From NCBI GenBank assembly GCA_039621445.1, contig CP154956.1, forward strand, positions 31,903,437 to 31,967,436: a stretch of DNA of 64,000 nucleotides, read 5' to 3'. Every line of letters starts with the position of its first letter. The stretch's first letter is position 1. Origin of the DNA: Euglena gracilis. Lineage: Eukaryota; Euglenida; Euglenophyceae; Euglenales. A program made the translations under genes and the position numbers. The notes below the pieces were generated by a model. That model had not been told where the DNA came from. It did not search any database and worked only from the letters and a program-made list of their open reading frames with translations. Positions 21,392 through 31,029 of the stretch are shown one piece after another.

Positions 21392-24300
21392 CACTGGCCC
21401 ATCCCTCGCCCGCAGCCCGGCCAGGGGCCAGCGCAGGAGCACCGGCCGGAGCTGCCGGTGCTGCACCCGGACCTGCAGCTGGCGGAGCCGCTCAACGCAG
21501 ACGCCCTGGAGACGGTGGACGGCTTCCTCCGCCCCGGCCGCACCGTGGGGGAATACGATGGGCCCAGGCGCCGGGGGAGGGGGTGGGCGGCTCTGTGTGA
21601 CTCGATGGCAGCTTGAAGAGGTCTACCCAGGGATTGACTGGGGCAGTGGTCCATCTGGATGCCGGTGTGCAAGGAAATAATGCCGACGATGGGATGAAGC
21701 GCCTGGCCCTGTGCTGCAGACACGTTCACCGACTGGAGGCCACGTGCCTCCCTCCGGTGGTCGGCTCCCCCCCGCAGCCCCGATGTGCCGTGGGGATGAT
21801 GCTTGTCTTCACCCCGGCCCCTGCGGGCGACGCAGCGGGTGCACCTGCACGACGGCACGGGGCTGCGGGCGCAGTACGAGGGGCAGCCGTGCTTCCTGAA
21901 GGAGTTCGCGGTGCTGGACTCCACCGCATTCAAGGCAGAGGTGCGGCGGCTCGTGCGGCTGCGCCACCCGCACCTCGTGGCGGTCACCGCGGTGCTGGAC
22001 TGCGACGGGCGCGCCTACCTCGAGCTGCCGCCCCGGCCCGAGGCTGCCAGGCAGTCCATCCACTCCATGCTGCTTGGGAGTTGGCTGGTTGCCATCCAGC
22101 AAGCTCAGGGTTGGGTTGTGGAGGTGCGCAGTCTGATGGCTGTGTTGCTGAAATCAAAGCTACTTCAAACCCATTTACAAACTGCCAGTATGGCAAAAGT
22201 TTCATTTATACATGCTCGTTCGTATGGCCAAGTGGAGCTCAGTCACTCACGTTTGGTCAAATGGATTGCCCGAGGCAAAAAGGAATTTTCCAGAAGCGCA
22301 CCGCTAATCCAGTATCGCATCCCCTCACTTATTCCAGACAAACTCCTCAATCCACACCCCGCAGCCCTGGCCCCCAGCTCCCCCAGAGCATGCGGGAGTG
22401 GTCGTGGACTTGCCCACCCGCCGAGGCCATCTGCCGCCTGACGGGGCAAGTGCTACTCGCCCTCCAGTACCTCCACGCCCGGGGCGTCGTCCATGGCGCT
22501 TTGTCTTGGCACACACCCGGCCGCCTCCCTTCCGCTACAGCTCTTTGTTATGTTATGATGTGTGTTTTGTGGTTTTGTGTGTGTTTGTGTGTGTATGTGA
22601 GTGCCCGCGAACGTAAGTGTAAGTGTGGGTGGGTGGGTGGGTGGGTGGGTGGGTGGTGATGGGCGGGTTGGTGCTGTTTCGCACTCCAAATTCTAGGTAC
22701 GATGAACCAGGTTTTGAATAGTGCTGAGCTCTTTATAAGCGCGCCCCCACCCCTTCATTGACCCCGGCCCGGCGGCCCGACGGCCCGGCAGCCCGGCTGC
22801 CCGGCCGGCGGCCCGGCGGCCCGGCCGGCGGTCCGGCCGGCGGCCCGGCGGTCCGGCCGGCGGCCCGGCGGCCCGGCCGGCGGTCCGGCCGGAGGCCCGG
22901 CGGCCCGGCCGGCGGTCCGGCCGGAGGCCCGGCGGTCCGGCCGGCGGCCCGGCGGCCCAGCGGCCCGGCGGCCCGGCGGCCCAGCGGCCCGGCCGGCGGC
23001 CCGGCGGCCCGGCGGCCCGAAAAACGCTCGTTTTCGGAACAAAGCAGTTTTTCTGGGTCCGCGAGGCCAAAAAAACATCGTTTCGAGCAAAAAAATTTTT
23101 TGGATTTTTTTCGACTTTTTTGACCCAGGGTCATGATGGCCATCCGTCCGGGGTCATGATGGCCATCCGGGGTCATGATGGCCATCCGGGGTCATGATGG
23201 CCATCCGGGGTCATGATGGCCATCATTGCTCATGATGGCCATCCGGGGTCATGATGGCCATCCGGGGTCATGATGGCCATCCAGGGTCATGATGGCCATC
23301 CGGGGCCATGATGGCCATCCGGGGTCATGATGGCCATCCGGGGTCATGATGGCCATCCGGGGTCATGATGGCCATCCGGGGTCATGATGGCCATCATTGG
23401 TCATGATGGCCATCCGGGGTCATGATGGCCATCCGGGGTCATGATGGCCATCATTGGTCATGATGGCCATCCGGGGTCATGATGGCCATCCGGGGTCATG
23501 ATGGCCATCCGGGGTCATGATGGCCATCCGGGGTCAGGCGGGGAGTTGCGGGGAAATCAAAATACCGGCAGATGGGGCGTGCCAAGGGCTTCAAATTAGG
23601 TCTCCGGACATTTCCTTTGATTTGGCTTCATTTTGGAGATATTTTGAAATTTGACATTTTTTGGCAGTCCAAAGGGGGGGGGGGGCTTATCCAGGGGGGG
23701 GGGCGGGTAAATCCTACCGAGTTTGGACCCCTTCGCGCGTGAATAACTCGGGCCTGGCGGGGAGTTGGGGGTCAAACCCAGGTGATTCGGAAACTAGGAA
23801 TCCAGTCGCTCGCGACTGAAAAAAAAAATTCCGGGAACGGGGCCGGGATCATGGTGATAATCCGTCCGTTCCCGAGGTGGCCCCGACCCGGGAGGGGGGG
23901 CCCCCGGGGGGGGGGCGGGGGGGAGGGGGGGGGTCGAGGGGGGGGGGGTTTCGCCAGGGGTAAGCTTCGCTCTTACCCATAAAGGGATAAGAGCTCAGCG
24001 ACCCCCACCCTACCCAGGGGAGTCCAGCCAGCCAGCGCCTTCTTTCCAGCTAGCAGCTCCCAGCCACGCTGGGAACCTGCCCCCCCCCCCCCCCGGGGAG
24101 CAGGGGGAGGGGCGAGCGGAACTGAAGCTGGGCTGGACCGAAAGAAAAAAATTCATTCATTTTCTTCATCGCAAAGCGCTGAAAAAAAATTGAGAAGGAG
24201 GGAAATGGCCCAAAATTGCCGTTTTTAGTACTTTTGGAGGTTTTTTTTTGCCTCAAAATTTTAGTCCAGTCCAGTAGCCCCCCCCTGGAGCCCACCCCCT

Positions 24301-26316
24301 AGAGGGGGTCCAGCCAGGACCTTTTTTCCAGTCGGCACCTTTTTCCAATCGGCGAGGGCCCGGAGGGGTCCTTGAAACTTTCCCTGGAAGGCATTCGTGC
24401 AGCAGGCGGGCCGGCCGGCGGCGGTGTCTGTCGCGGCGGACGGGACCCAGGCCATCCTCAGTGAGCCGGCGTTCAGTCGCGAGGCCGTCCAGCGGGCTCC
24501 GAGCCTCGCGGCGGAGCGCGACGTGCCGCCCGCCCCGGAGCTGCGCGGCGCCACCGCCGTTGCCCCCGCAGCCAGGCCAGCCTCCCCACCCCCAGGCTGG
24601 AGGTCACCTTTGGGCCAGGCAATTACAGGGACCCCTTCCCCCCCTCCACAGAAGTGTAGGCCAGGGCCCATCTGGCCACCAAGGTGGAGCTGAAAATGAT
24701 GTTTTCCCAGGACTTTATTTCCAAAGTGGTTTTTTTTTGTGTTTGCATTTGCCGCCGCAGATAGAATGGTGCCTATCATCAGGCCGCCCTTCATAACAAT
24801 CCGGAAAAATGGGCCGGTGGGTTGGATGGCGAAGAAGCCGTTTTTTTTTTTGAAGAAAATGAAGTGCCCAAGAATCGTGCCAGACTGTCCTGCCGGCCGC
24901 CCAGCGCTGACATGTGGGACTTCGGCTTCCTGCTATTCCTGATGCACCTCCAGGGGAACGGCGGGCGCAACACCGTGGGGCTCACCCTGACCCTCATGGC
25001 GAGCTGGACGCCACCCGGACCTCTGCCCCTCATGTGTGACAATGGGCACTGGGATCCCCTAGGGCGGGTTACGCAGTCGCATATCCCCGCAGTTCCCAAT
25101 CTTTCGTGTTGCTTTTTTCCGGACCTTTTCTGCATTTGTAACCCCCCCCCCCCAAATATAAAACCCCCCTGGTTTTATAATTGGGCGGAAATTTCAAGAC
25201 CCCGAGGGGGGGTTTTATATTTGGGGGGGGGTTTATATTCGGTCGGAAAAGTCAACTTCCCGGTGGGCTCCAGTGGTCACTTTTTTGGTCCAAAATAACA
25301 AATACGCCCACCCTTGGGGGTCCAAAAAATTCATTTTTCGGGCGAAGGAGCTATTTTCACATGTTTTTGGTAAAAATTGTTTCCAAATCTGCCAAAAATG
25401 ACAATTTTGGGAGATATTTTGTCGAAAATTTTTCCTTCCGGCGCTTCGCGCCGGAGGGGGGGTTTTATATTCGGGCGGGATTTCAAGGTCCTCAGGGGGG
25501 GTTTTATATTTGGGGGGGGTTTTGTATTTGGGGGGGGTTTTATATTTGGGGGGGGGGTTACCATTTTCCCGTGCTCTGGGCACCAAAACATCACATTTTG
25601 GAGCTTATTTGCACAGTTTTCTCCCTCATTTTGTTGCATTTTTTTTGCAGCCGACCACATTGTACTCCCGCCTCCTTTTCCCACCGGCGGGCGGTGGCTC
25701 GCGTTTGCCCGAGGCGATGGCGGTGTTGTACGAGCTGCTGGATGAGCAGTTCCGACAGGGGGCTGTTAGCTGGCTGGGCGTACGGCGGCGGAGGGGGGTC
25801 GCTTTGGACATCAGCCACGGGGCCGCAGGGGTGGGAGGGGCAGGTGTTAAGTGGGCGTTGGTTTTGCCCAGGGGGAGGGAAGGGGTCCAACCCCCCCCCC
25901 CCCTAAGGAGGGAGGGGGATCAGACCACCCCCCCACAGGGGCTAAAAATAAACTTGCACGAAGCGAAAATTTTTGAGGAGCTTCAAAAAGTGCCCAAAAT
26001 TGCGTTTTTAGGTGATTTTTTTGTCCAAATTGAAAGAAAAAAAACATGATAAAAACACAAGTATTTTGGTTCCCTAGGGGGTCCCCGGACCACCCCCCTC
26101 CAAGGAGGGGGGTCCGGGTCCACCCCACTCCCCCCTCCCCCCTCTCATTTAATACCCTGGGGGGGGAGGCCTGTCGGAATGCAGTTGGTCCCTGCCGGCC
26201 CTGGCGTTGAGGATCCGGCGCGCCGAGCGACGGCAGAGAAGACCCTGGGGCTGCCGTACTACACCGAGGCGGGCGAGGCGGCGGAGCCGGGGCGGAGGCG
26301 GGCTGCTGCCCGGCAG
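21392..26316 (+). CDS. Protein pseudokinase domain (seven exons)
   Basis: Exons: 21392-21544, 21836-about 22050, 22387-22497, 24406-24558, 24873-24974, 25651-25764 and 26212-26316. The last four join exactly in phase 0. Kinase landmarks appear in order: CFLKEF (the VAIK lysine), FKAEVRRLVRLRHPHLV (helix C glutamate), LLALQYLHARGVVHG (before the catalytic loop), AGRPAAVSVAADGTQAIL, PPAPEL (APE), SADMWDFGFLLFLM (helix F) and DPARRATAEKTLGLPYY (subdomain XI). The catalytic aspartate of HRD/HGD is replaced (HG then A), and DFG reads E-P-A. Phosphotransfer is therefore unlikely, and a scaffolding or allosteric role is inferred. A GC donor after CATGGC (22497) gives the correct domain length. Confidence 0.8.
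22626..22658. repeat. (GGGT)n microsatellite
   Basis: About eight GGGT units after a GT-rich stretch, in the intron following the catalytic-loop exon of the pseudokinase. Confidence 0.9.
22706..24015. mobile_element. Satellite-bearing repeat element, copy A
   Basis: Block order: terminal ACCAGGTTTTGAATAGTGCT and GAGCTCTTTATAAGCGCGCC; a GC-only CCGGCGGCCCGG minisatellite (about 22765-23020); a GAAAAACGCTCGTTTTCGG...ACATCGTTTCGAGC unit; a 19-bp array (23131-23536); unique blocks (TCCTACCGAGTTTGGACC, CGGGATCATGGTGATAATCC); and a terminal AAGCTTCGCTCTTACCCATA...GAGCTCAGCGACC block. The same blocks occur inverted at 41062-43688. The two ends share an imperfect inverted GCTGAGCTCTT motif. No protein gene was seen, so the element is non-autonomous. 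It lies in an intron of the pseudokinase gene. Confidence 0.85.
23131..23536. repeat. 19-bp minisatellite, consensus ATGATGGCCATCCGGGGTC
   Basis: About 21 tandem units. Most end in CCGGGGTC. A few read CATTGGTC, the version that dominates the inverted array at 42.2-43.3 kb. The core ATGATGGCCATCAT is a perfect palindrome. There are no unique spacers, so this is not a CRISPR array. Confidence 0.97.
24016..24345. mobile_element. GTCCAGCCAG-type G-tract segment
   Basis: It begins with GAGTCCAGCCAGCCAGCGCC and ends with GGGGGTCCAGCCAGGACC, with C/G tracts inside and an AAGCGCTGAAAAAAAATTG motif at about 24174. The same GTCCAGCCAGCAGC motif characterises the MITE at 49.65-50.14 kb, so this is probably a relative. 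It lies between element A and pseudokinase exon 24406-24558. No target duplication was recognised. Confidence 0.45.
25140..25562. mobile_element. Intronic G-tract element with AAATATAAAACCCC inverted ends
   Basis: The left end is TAACCCCCCCCCCCCCAAATATAAAACC. The right end is GGTTTTATATTTGGGGGGGGGGTTA, an inverted copy. Internal GGGGTTTTATATT motifs repeat at 25207, 25459 and 25500. The hairpin TTCCGGCGCTTCGCGCCGG lies at about 25436. The element sits between kinase exons 24873-24974 and 25651-25764. It has no coding capacity. Confidence 0.6.
25885..26170. mobile_element. G-tract segment with CACGAAGCG hairpin motif
   Basis: C and G tracts at 25890-25940 and 26080-26170 enclose TTGCACGAAGCGAAAATTTT, the decayed form of the recurrent hairpin, followed by AT-rich sequence. 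It is an intronic G-tract segment. Ends were not resolved. Confidence 0.4.
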
Positions 26317-26407
26317 GTCTTTGCCAGCCATGGACGCAGCACAACTGGGAACTGGACTTTCTGCATAAGTGTGCGTGCAGCGCGCGCCACGTGTGTGGAG
26401 ACAGAGA

Positions 26408-26408
<1 letters not shown>

Positions 26409-26440
<32 letters not shown>
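26409..26440. repeat. (GT)n microsatellite
   Basis: About 16 GT units shortly downstream of the last kinase-domain exon. Confidence 0.95.
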
Positions 26441-26443
<3 letters not shown>

Positions 26444-26814
26444 TTGTGTGCAAGACGTTAATGCGTGTCGTTTAGAACGTGGGGGCGTAACGCTGCCCCC
26501 AAGGGTAAGGGGAAGGGACTGGGTGTTTTTTTTCTCTGAATTTTTAAGAAAGCCCCCCCCATCCCCGGCTTGTGAGATTGGAGTCAGGCCCAAATCCAAA
26601 AACAAAAACCAACCATAAAATACGTCTTGAGGCAGCAGTTTTTCTTGGTTTACGTCAAGGCCCGCCCTGGAGTGGGGTGGATGTTTCACACCGTGACTCA
26701 ATTCATTTTTGGGATCTGTCTGCCAGTCTGCCTGAGCCGACTTGCCTTGTTGAAAGTTCGTTTAAGACGGCCCGGGGAGTATTTGAGGCGGTGGTGCATG
26801 GCCGCTGGTTGCAG

Positions 26815-29394
26815 CTGATTGTCCACGGCTGCTGCGGGCGCTGCGGAAGGAGCAGCAGCAGGCCATCGCCCTGGCGCTGGACGAGGAGCTGCAGGCCTTC
26901 GAGGGCGGCACGGTCCACGCCCAACAGCGGCTGGGACAGAGCGGCGCTGGCTGGCAGCCGGGAGCGTTGGAGGGGAGGCGACGGCACGCCATGGCACCCC
27001 CTGTACGACAATTTTCAAAGTTTCAAAAACAAACCATGCTGAGGAAGCGTCGTGAAAAACATCGTTTTTACTGCAACGATTCTCTGACCAAAAGAACCGG
27101 AGACTGTAATCTTTGGACCAAGCAACTTTTTTTTACCTCCCCCTGAGGAAGGGGAGGGGGGCCAGTGGGGGTGGTTCGGGACGCGGGGGGACGCGCGGGG
27201 GGGGGAGGCGGGGGGGGGGGGACGCGGGGGGGAACTGTGGTCCAACCACCCCACGCGTTTTCTTTGGCGTCACCCAAATTTGTATGCAATTTTCCTTTGG
27301 TCGGCCAAAAAATGTGCCCGGCCAAAATCCGGGACGCGGGGGGGACGCGGGGGGGGGGGGGACGCGGGGGGAACACCCCCAGTGAACGTCTTTTTTGAAA
27401 ACCAGTCACTCATTTTTCAAATGACCAGCCAGGCACCCCCCCCCCGGAGGGCCACTGTGGGCCTTTCCAAGCCAAAAAAAACTTTTTCCGACCCCAGCGT
27501 CACTCACCCGCCATTCACTCTGAAAAAACCAGTCACTGCCCTCCCGGCCGGGTGGTCAGTGCTTAAGCGGCTGAGGGCCTTGACGTCGTTAAAAAATACA
27601 CGTACGTGGAAAAGAGGAGTGCGCTTCACGTCGCGGAACCTTCTTTCCCGGCTGCCGAAGACATTTTATTGCGCCGTGGCTTTTCCATACGGCCGCCAGA
27701 CCTGCGCATTTTGATGCTCGCGCATTTTGGTGTTGCCCCTTAGAGTGTCTGCCTATTTTTTGGCAGGGAGGTAACCAACAATGTCAGCCCTGGAGCCGAT
27801 TTGTTGCGAAGAAACCACGTTCCTAACCAAGACACCTTCTGTGGAGCTCCCATGAATGAGGTTCTTTTCCAAAGTTCAACACAACACCCTTCTTCAACTT
27901 TTAGCTGTTGGAAATGTGCCTGTTGGTGGCGTTGGATGCAACTTGCATACCGAGCACCCGGCGGGAAACTGCCGGGCTGACCTGTCGGGTGGCAGTTTCC
28001 CCAGGGGATGAGGAATGCATTTGATGGACGTTGATGGAGTGCGCCGGTGTAATTCCAGCGCTGTAGGGACATACACTCACCTTGTGTGGTTACTGTTTCA
28101 AGCCACAAGCGGGGTGCTAATGTGCCGCCTCCCGGGTTGCGCCCCGCCGTGCCCCCCTGGCCGGGACGCCCTCTGCACGGAGACGACGGCGCTACAGCGG
28201 GATGCCACCGGGCCCAGCCCCACGGCAGAGCCCCCCGCCGGCTGGCGTCAGGTCGCGGAGGACGCCGCGGCGCTGGCCAGGGCTGGAGGGGAGTCCCCGA
28301 AACCACATGGATGTGTGGGTGGTGGGTGGGGTGGGTCCGACCCCACCACCACCCCTTTCCCATATATCCGACCGGTTGTGCCAATTTGCGCCAATTTCAA
28401 GGTCAAATTTATCTTTTGGTGCCTTCGGCGCCAAAGTTATCTTTCTTTGGGTGCTGCCATGGTGGGTGGGGGGGGTCGACCCCCCACCAAGCACCTTCGG
28501 CGATGCAGGGCGATGCAGGGCGATGCGGGAGGAATTTCGGAGGCCAAAAGTGGGGTTCCGATGCAGGGCGATGCAGGGCGATGCTGGGCGATGCGGGGAT
28601 TTTTTTTGGATTTTTTGGATGCGGGGAGTTTGGATGGCTGAAGTGGGGTCCATATTTGGCATACTGCTGGGTACACCCTCCCTCCCCCCGCAGACCACTC
28701 CAGCCTGCCCTTCATGTCTGCCCGTGCCTCTGCCTCTGCTGCCGTGCTGGACCTCTCCGCCCCCCCCCCCCCGGGAGGTGTGTGACTCCCCTGGAGCCGA
28801 AGGTATCGTGCCCCTGCTGCATACCTGCGTACAGCCTCCACATTGGTGCTTGCTTCGTACCTGAGTCGACGATGTTCCTCCCTGGCTCGTCTGGCCTTCC
28901 CCGAGTGACTCCCTGGAGTGGATGCTCCGGTGGGAGAGGGAGGTTATGGAGGGAATCTTAAGTTGTGGGATAAACGGGCGACTGTAGTTGCGGTTGTAGG
29001 CATGTGCATGATCGTGTGCATCCGTGGATGCTTGTAGGGCATGTGAATCTGAGGATGCTTGTAGGGTGCGCATGTGCGCATGTGTAGGGTGCGCATACTG
29101 CGCCTTTGGAAGGATTGGCATCCAACGAGCCGCAAATTTAATACACAAAGTTGCGAGTAGTTGGATGTCGAGGAAGGTTGGTTGGAGGCCAAGAAGCGGG
29201 ACCCCCGGGAAGTGTGACCCCCAAAGGCCTTTGCTGACAGTGCCCCTGCTGTATTTGTGTGCCTGATTCCTACACGAGTCGCATGCCGCCTTGTGTACAG
29301 CAAACGGCTGCAGCCGATGGATGCCTTGCCCCCCACCCGCGTGGCAGTGTGCCAGGGGTGTTTGGACAAGCTCGAGAGGGCAGAGGCCCAGTGA
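26815..29394 (+). CDS. 3' exons of the pseudokinase gene region, ending in TGA
   Basis: Candidate exons: about 26815-26912 (LLRALRKEQQQAIALALDEE, a helical/coiled-coil segment), about 28150-28300 (AGWRQVAEDAAALARAGG), about 28691-28780 (SLPFMSARASASAAVLDL) and 29281-29394. The last reads ACRLVYSKRLQPMDALPP, then a cysteine pair in VAVCQGCLDKLERAEAQ, then stop TGA 29392-29394. GC-rich third positions match the kinase exons and the strand is the same. The phase between 26316 and 26815 does not close, so an exon is missing or misplaced. Membership in the same gene is inferred from order only. Confidence 0.42.
27110..27560. other. G-rich tandem GGGGACGCGGGGG and CAGTCACT-type repeats
   Basis: Repeated GGACGCGGGGG units lie at 27178-27235 and 27330-27372. 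AAAACCAGTCACTCATTTTT and CCAGTCACTGCC stretches follow. The CAGTCACT/AGTGACTG motif is also found in the MITE at 61.9-62.2 kb and near 56530, suggesting a related but fragmented insertion. Confidence 0.4.
28320..28480. mobile_element. Short G-tract segment with GCCTTCGGCGCC hairpin
   Basis: It is bounded by GGGTGGGTCCGACCCCACC and GGGGGGGTCGACCCCCC, themselves inverted. TGCCTTCGGCGCCAAAG lies at about 28420 in the middle. Confidence 0.4.
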
Positions 29395-30096
29395 CACTGT
29401 CATTGACAGTGTTGTCACCTTGAACCTGACACTAACCTTCACCTCACCGTGACTGACTCTGTGCTTCCCTGTGTGCTCATGCTCTTTTGTAACCCCCCCC
29501 CAATTAGAAGCCCCCCGGGGCTACTATTCGGTCACTCTGCGGAAAACCCAAGGGGGGGGGCTTCTAATTGGGTACCCTTTGTCTAAAGGAAAAAACTTCG
29601 GCCGGCGGTCGATCCGGGGAGCGAATGGGGTCCAAGTTTTAAAAAAAAATTGCAAGGCGCATTTATTCTAGTTTTTGGGTGGATAGGCCATGTTTCAAGG
29701 ATACTAGATATCATTTTTGTTCCCAATGTCCATTTTTTTTCCGTGGAGAATTTTCTAGTCAAATTCGTCAAATTTCCCCCCGGCTTCGGCGGGGGGGGGG
29801 GGGGGGTGTTATTTGGATTTTTGGCGGGAAACCTGAGGGGAGGGGCTTCTATTTGGGGGGGGGGGTTGTTATTTGGGGGGGGGGCTTCTAATTGGGGGGG
29901 GGGTTAGTGTGGCCGATGCAAAGTGTGAGCAACGAGGATTTTGTGTGGATGTGCCTGATGGTTGCCTGGGGGTTGATTGTAAGGTTGCCTGGAGGTTGCC
30001 TGAAGTTCGGGCTAGGAAAGGTCTTTAGTTATAGGGCACCATTGGATGGCTCTAGGGCGATGCAGGGCGATGCAGGGCGATGCACGGCGATGCGGG
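28498..30096. repeat. GCGATGCAGG decamer arrays in two places
   Basis: Tandem GCGATGCAGG units lie at 28499-28530, 28558-28600 and 30057-30095. The second locus is 1.5 kb away, beyond the 29281-29394 exon. The arrays are identical in unit, so they share an origin. Confidence 0.85.
29493..29908. mobile_element. G-tract element with CCAATTAGAAGCCCC inverted ends
   Basis: The left end is TAACCCCCCCCCAATTAGAAGCC. The right end is GGCTTCTAATTGGGGGGGGGGTTA, an inverted copy. GGGGCTTCTAATTGG and GGGGCTTCTATTTGG are also nested inside. The outer TAACCCC end is shared with the elements at 25.1 and 50.5 kb. It starts about 100 bases after the stop at 29394. Confidence 0.6.
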
Positions 30097-30139
30097 GCCC
30101 AAAGGGGTGGGTGACCGAAGGTGTTTGCCCCCCGCCAGG

Positions 30140-30290
30140 TCTTCCCGTACACCCCTGGCGCTGGCAGACGCGCTGCAGCAGCTGCAGCCCCTGTGGGCCC
30201 ATGCCCTGGAGGGGGCTGAGGACGTGGCAGCGCAGGAGCAGGCCGTGGACGCCCCGGAGGCCGACGCTCGCCCCGGGCGTTGGAGCGGGG
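30140..30290 (+). CDS. Helical exon, possibly 5' part of the PARP-like gene
   Basis: After the acceptor CCCCGCCAG, a frame of about 50 codons reads LALADALQQLQPLWAHALEG, then EDVAAQEQAVDAPEADA. It is an acidic, helical segment with coding-type GC-rich codons. The donor could not be fixed. It follows the stop codon at 29394 and precedes the PARP exons on the same strand, so it more likely belongs to the latter gene. Confidence 0.4.
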
Positions 30291-31029
30291 GGAGGGGTGT
30301 ATGCAAGTCCGTACCGATTTGCACAATCCAAACTCCGTAAAATTGAGATTTCGACAAAAAAAATTGCATTGCATATATTGAGGTGCTTGTGTTGTGTTCC
30401 CCGCCCAGCTGGAGCTTGTAACGGACGGGCAGGGTTTTGGAACCGTTTACTAGAGACAGTCTTCCGCAGAGAAGCCCCACAGCTCCACAACCCCACACTC
30501 CCCCCGCACTTTTTGGTGGGGGGGTGGGGGGTGAGTGGGGGTCGGAGTGTTGCTTTCGGGACCTTGCCCCACCTGTCTTAGGCGGCGCGAATTGCCCAAT
30601 TTTTTTTCCAATTTCTGTGTGTTTGAGGTGCGCGGGTTTCCGCTTGGCCGACCCCTGTTTTAAGTTGAAATTTTTAGGAGGCGGTGTGAACTGAAGATTT
30701 TGGGTCGTTTTGGGTCTGTTTTAAGCCTTTTGGCAAAATGCTGATTTTGAAAATTTGAAAAAGTTTTTGGGGGTTTTTGTGAAACACCCCCCTGGAACGC
30801 CCTGAAGATTTGAAAAAACAGAAAACAGCGGGAGAACACCTGGCCTCCAAAGCTCCGGTTGTGTCGCGATGCTGCCAGACTCCCCCTCCAGAGGGGGTGA
30901 CATGGTGTGGCAGGTGAGGAACAGCCAACCGCCTGAGCAACCCACCCATTTTTGAACCTCTCGCGCGTCCGGGGTCCAGTGATTGGGAAGGTGAACAAAC
31001 CACGTTGCCCAAAAGATGCTATAATTTCT

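Noticed and set aside
22770-23070. Poly Gly/Pro/Arg frames over the CCGGCGGCCCGG block
   Set aside because: Open in all frames because the sequence lacks A and T. It is part of the repeat element.
23131-23536. CRISPR-like regular array (also 42241-43334)
   Set aside because: Units are contiguous 19-mers without unique spacers in a eukaryotic setting with no cas genes, so this is a minisatellite.
28192-29442. 416-codon minus-strand frame
   Set aside because: It is open only because of high GC content and decamer repeats. It is antisense to better-supported + strand exons and shows no domain.
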